From the NCBI RefSeq assembly GCF_005081185.1, contig NZ_CP034870.1, positions 580,948 to 596,406 on the forward strand: a DNA stretch of 15,459 bases, written 5' to 3'. The notes beneath the pieces are model-generated. The model was given only the letters and a program-made list of their open reading frames with translations, did no database searches and had not been told where the DNA came from. The position numbers and the translations under genes were made by a program. Shown here piece after piece: positions 15,330 through 15,459 of the stretch. The stretch is from Buchnera aphidicola (Lipaphis pseudobrassicae). Lineage in GTDB: Bacteria > Pseudomonadota > Gammaproteobacteria > Enterobacterales > Enterobacteriaceae. Every line of letters starts with the position of its first letter. Within the stretch, counting starts at the first letter, position 1.

Positions 15330-15352
15330 AAAAAAATCAATGAAATTTCATT
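15330..15352 (-). terminator. Possible AT-rich terminator after rnr
   Basis: On the minus strand a 14-bp palindrome, AATGAAATTTCATT (15352-15339), is followed after GA by a run of seven T. It sits 25 bp after the rnr stop and upstream of the rpsF promoter candidate. The AT-rich stem makes the call weak. Confidence 0.35.
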
Positions 15353-15377
15353 TATAAAACAAGAAATCAACAACAAT

Positions 15378-15459
15378 TTATACTAAAGATAGTTCTATTT
15401 TACGTTCACTTAAATTTACGGAAACAACTTTTACTTGTAAGGTATCACCAAGAGAAAAG
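15378..15459 (-). CDS. rnr: RNase R, C-terminal end only (cut by window edge)
   Basis: The last 26 codons and stop of a minus-strand gene are visible: SLGDTLQVKVVSVNLSERK then IELSLV and TAA. This matches the last strands of the C-terminal S1 RNA-binding domain of E. coli RNase R (RLGDRVEVRVEAVNMDERK then IDFSLI). RNase R is a 3'-5' exoribonuclease that degrades structured RNA. Position upstream of rpsF on the same strand fits E. coli, where rnr lies shortly before rpsF. The protein stops at the end of S1, without the long Lys-rich tail found in E. coli. The rest of the gene lies beyond the window; another S1-domain protein cannot be fully excluded. Confidence 0.82.
   Translation of the reverse strand, partial: FSLGDTLQVKVVSVNLSERKIELSLV

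Noticed and set aside
15378..15459. Polynucleotide phosphorylase C-terminus
   Set aside because: The SLGDTLQVKVVSVNLSERK pattern fits the RNase R S1 end better than the PNPase one, and the rpsF neighbour fits rnr.

Overview
This window looks like chromosome of Buchnera aphidicola or a very close relative, the obligate endosymbiont of aphids. The evidence is extreme A+T richness including third codon positions, closely packed genes whose products align almost end to end with gamma-proteobacterial (E. coli-type) proteins, AT-only spacers, long poly(A) tracts inside genes, no mobile elements, and gene order that follows E. coli segments with intervening genes deleted. The host assignment is inferred from these traits; no database was searched.

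Layout. (1) 1-734: the 3' part of bioH (+), broken by a frameshift in a run of ten A. (2) 749-1327: a GC-rich bidirectional hairpin terminator, then ssb (-). A gene-free divergent region of about 560 bp (1328-1883) follows, then dnaB (+). (3) 3554-6824: gshB, ruvX, yggS, hemW (+), in E. coli order with yggR, yggTU and rdgB missing; yggS carries a second frameshift in a run of ten A. (4) 6832-8983: trmB (-), mutY and yggX (+), again in E. coli order. (5) 9100-11679: murI (+), sbcB (-) overlapping it tail to tail, yeeX (+). (6) 11688-11975: divergent tRNA-Asn(GUU) (-) and tRNA-Ile2(CAU) (+). (7) 12072-13193: pyrE (+) and dut (-), convergent as in E. coli but without slmA. (8) 13246-15459: a minus-strand run of cysQ, rplI, rpsR, rpsF and the 3' end of rnr, with priB missing.

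Functions. The genes cover DNA replication and repair (SSB, DnaB, MutY, exonuclease I, dUTPase), translation and RNA handling (S6, S18, L9, RNase R, TrmB, RuvX/YqgF, two tRNAs), cofactor and redox metabolism (BioH, GshB, HemW, YggS, YggX, CysQ), cell wall precursor (MurI) and pyrimidine synthesis (PyrE). YeeX has no firm function.

The most interesting signal is the pair of genes, bioH and yggS, each disrupted in an A10 tract. In both, one extra A in the transcript restores a full-length protein that aligns with E. coli. This is what the known poly(A) transcriptional slippage of endosymbionts would rescue. No new defence, CRISPR or mobile system was seen.
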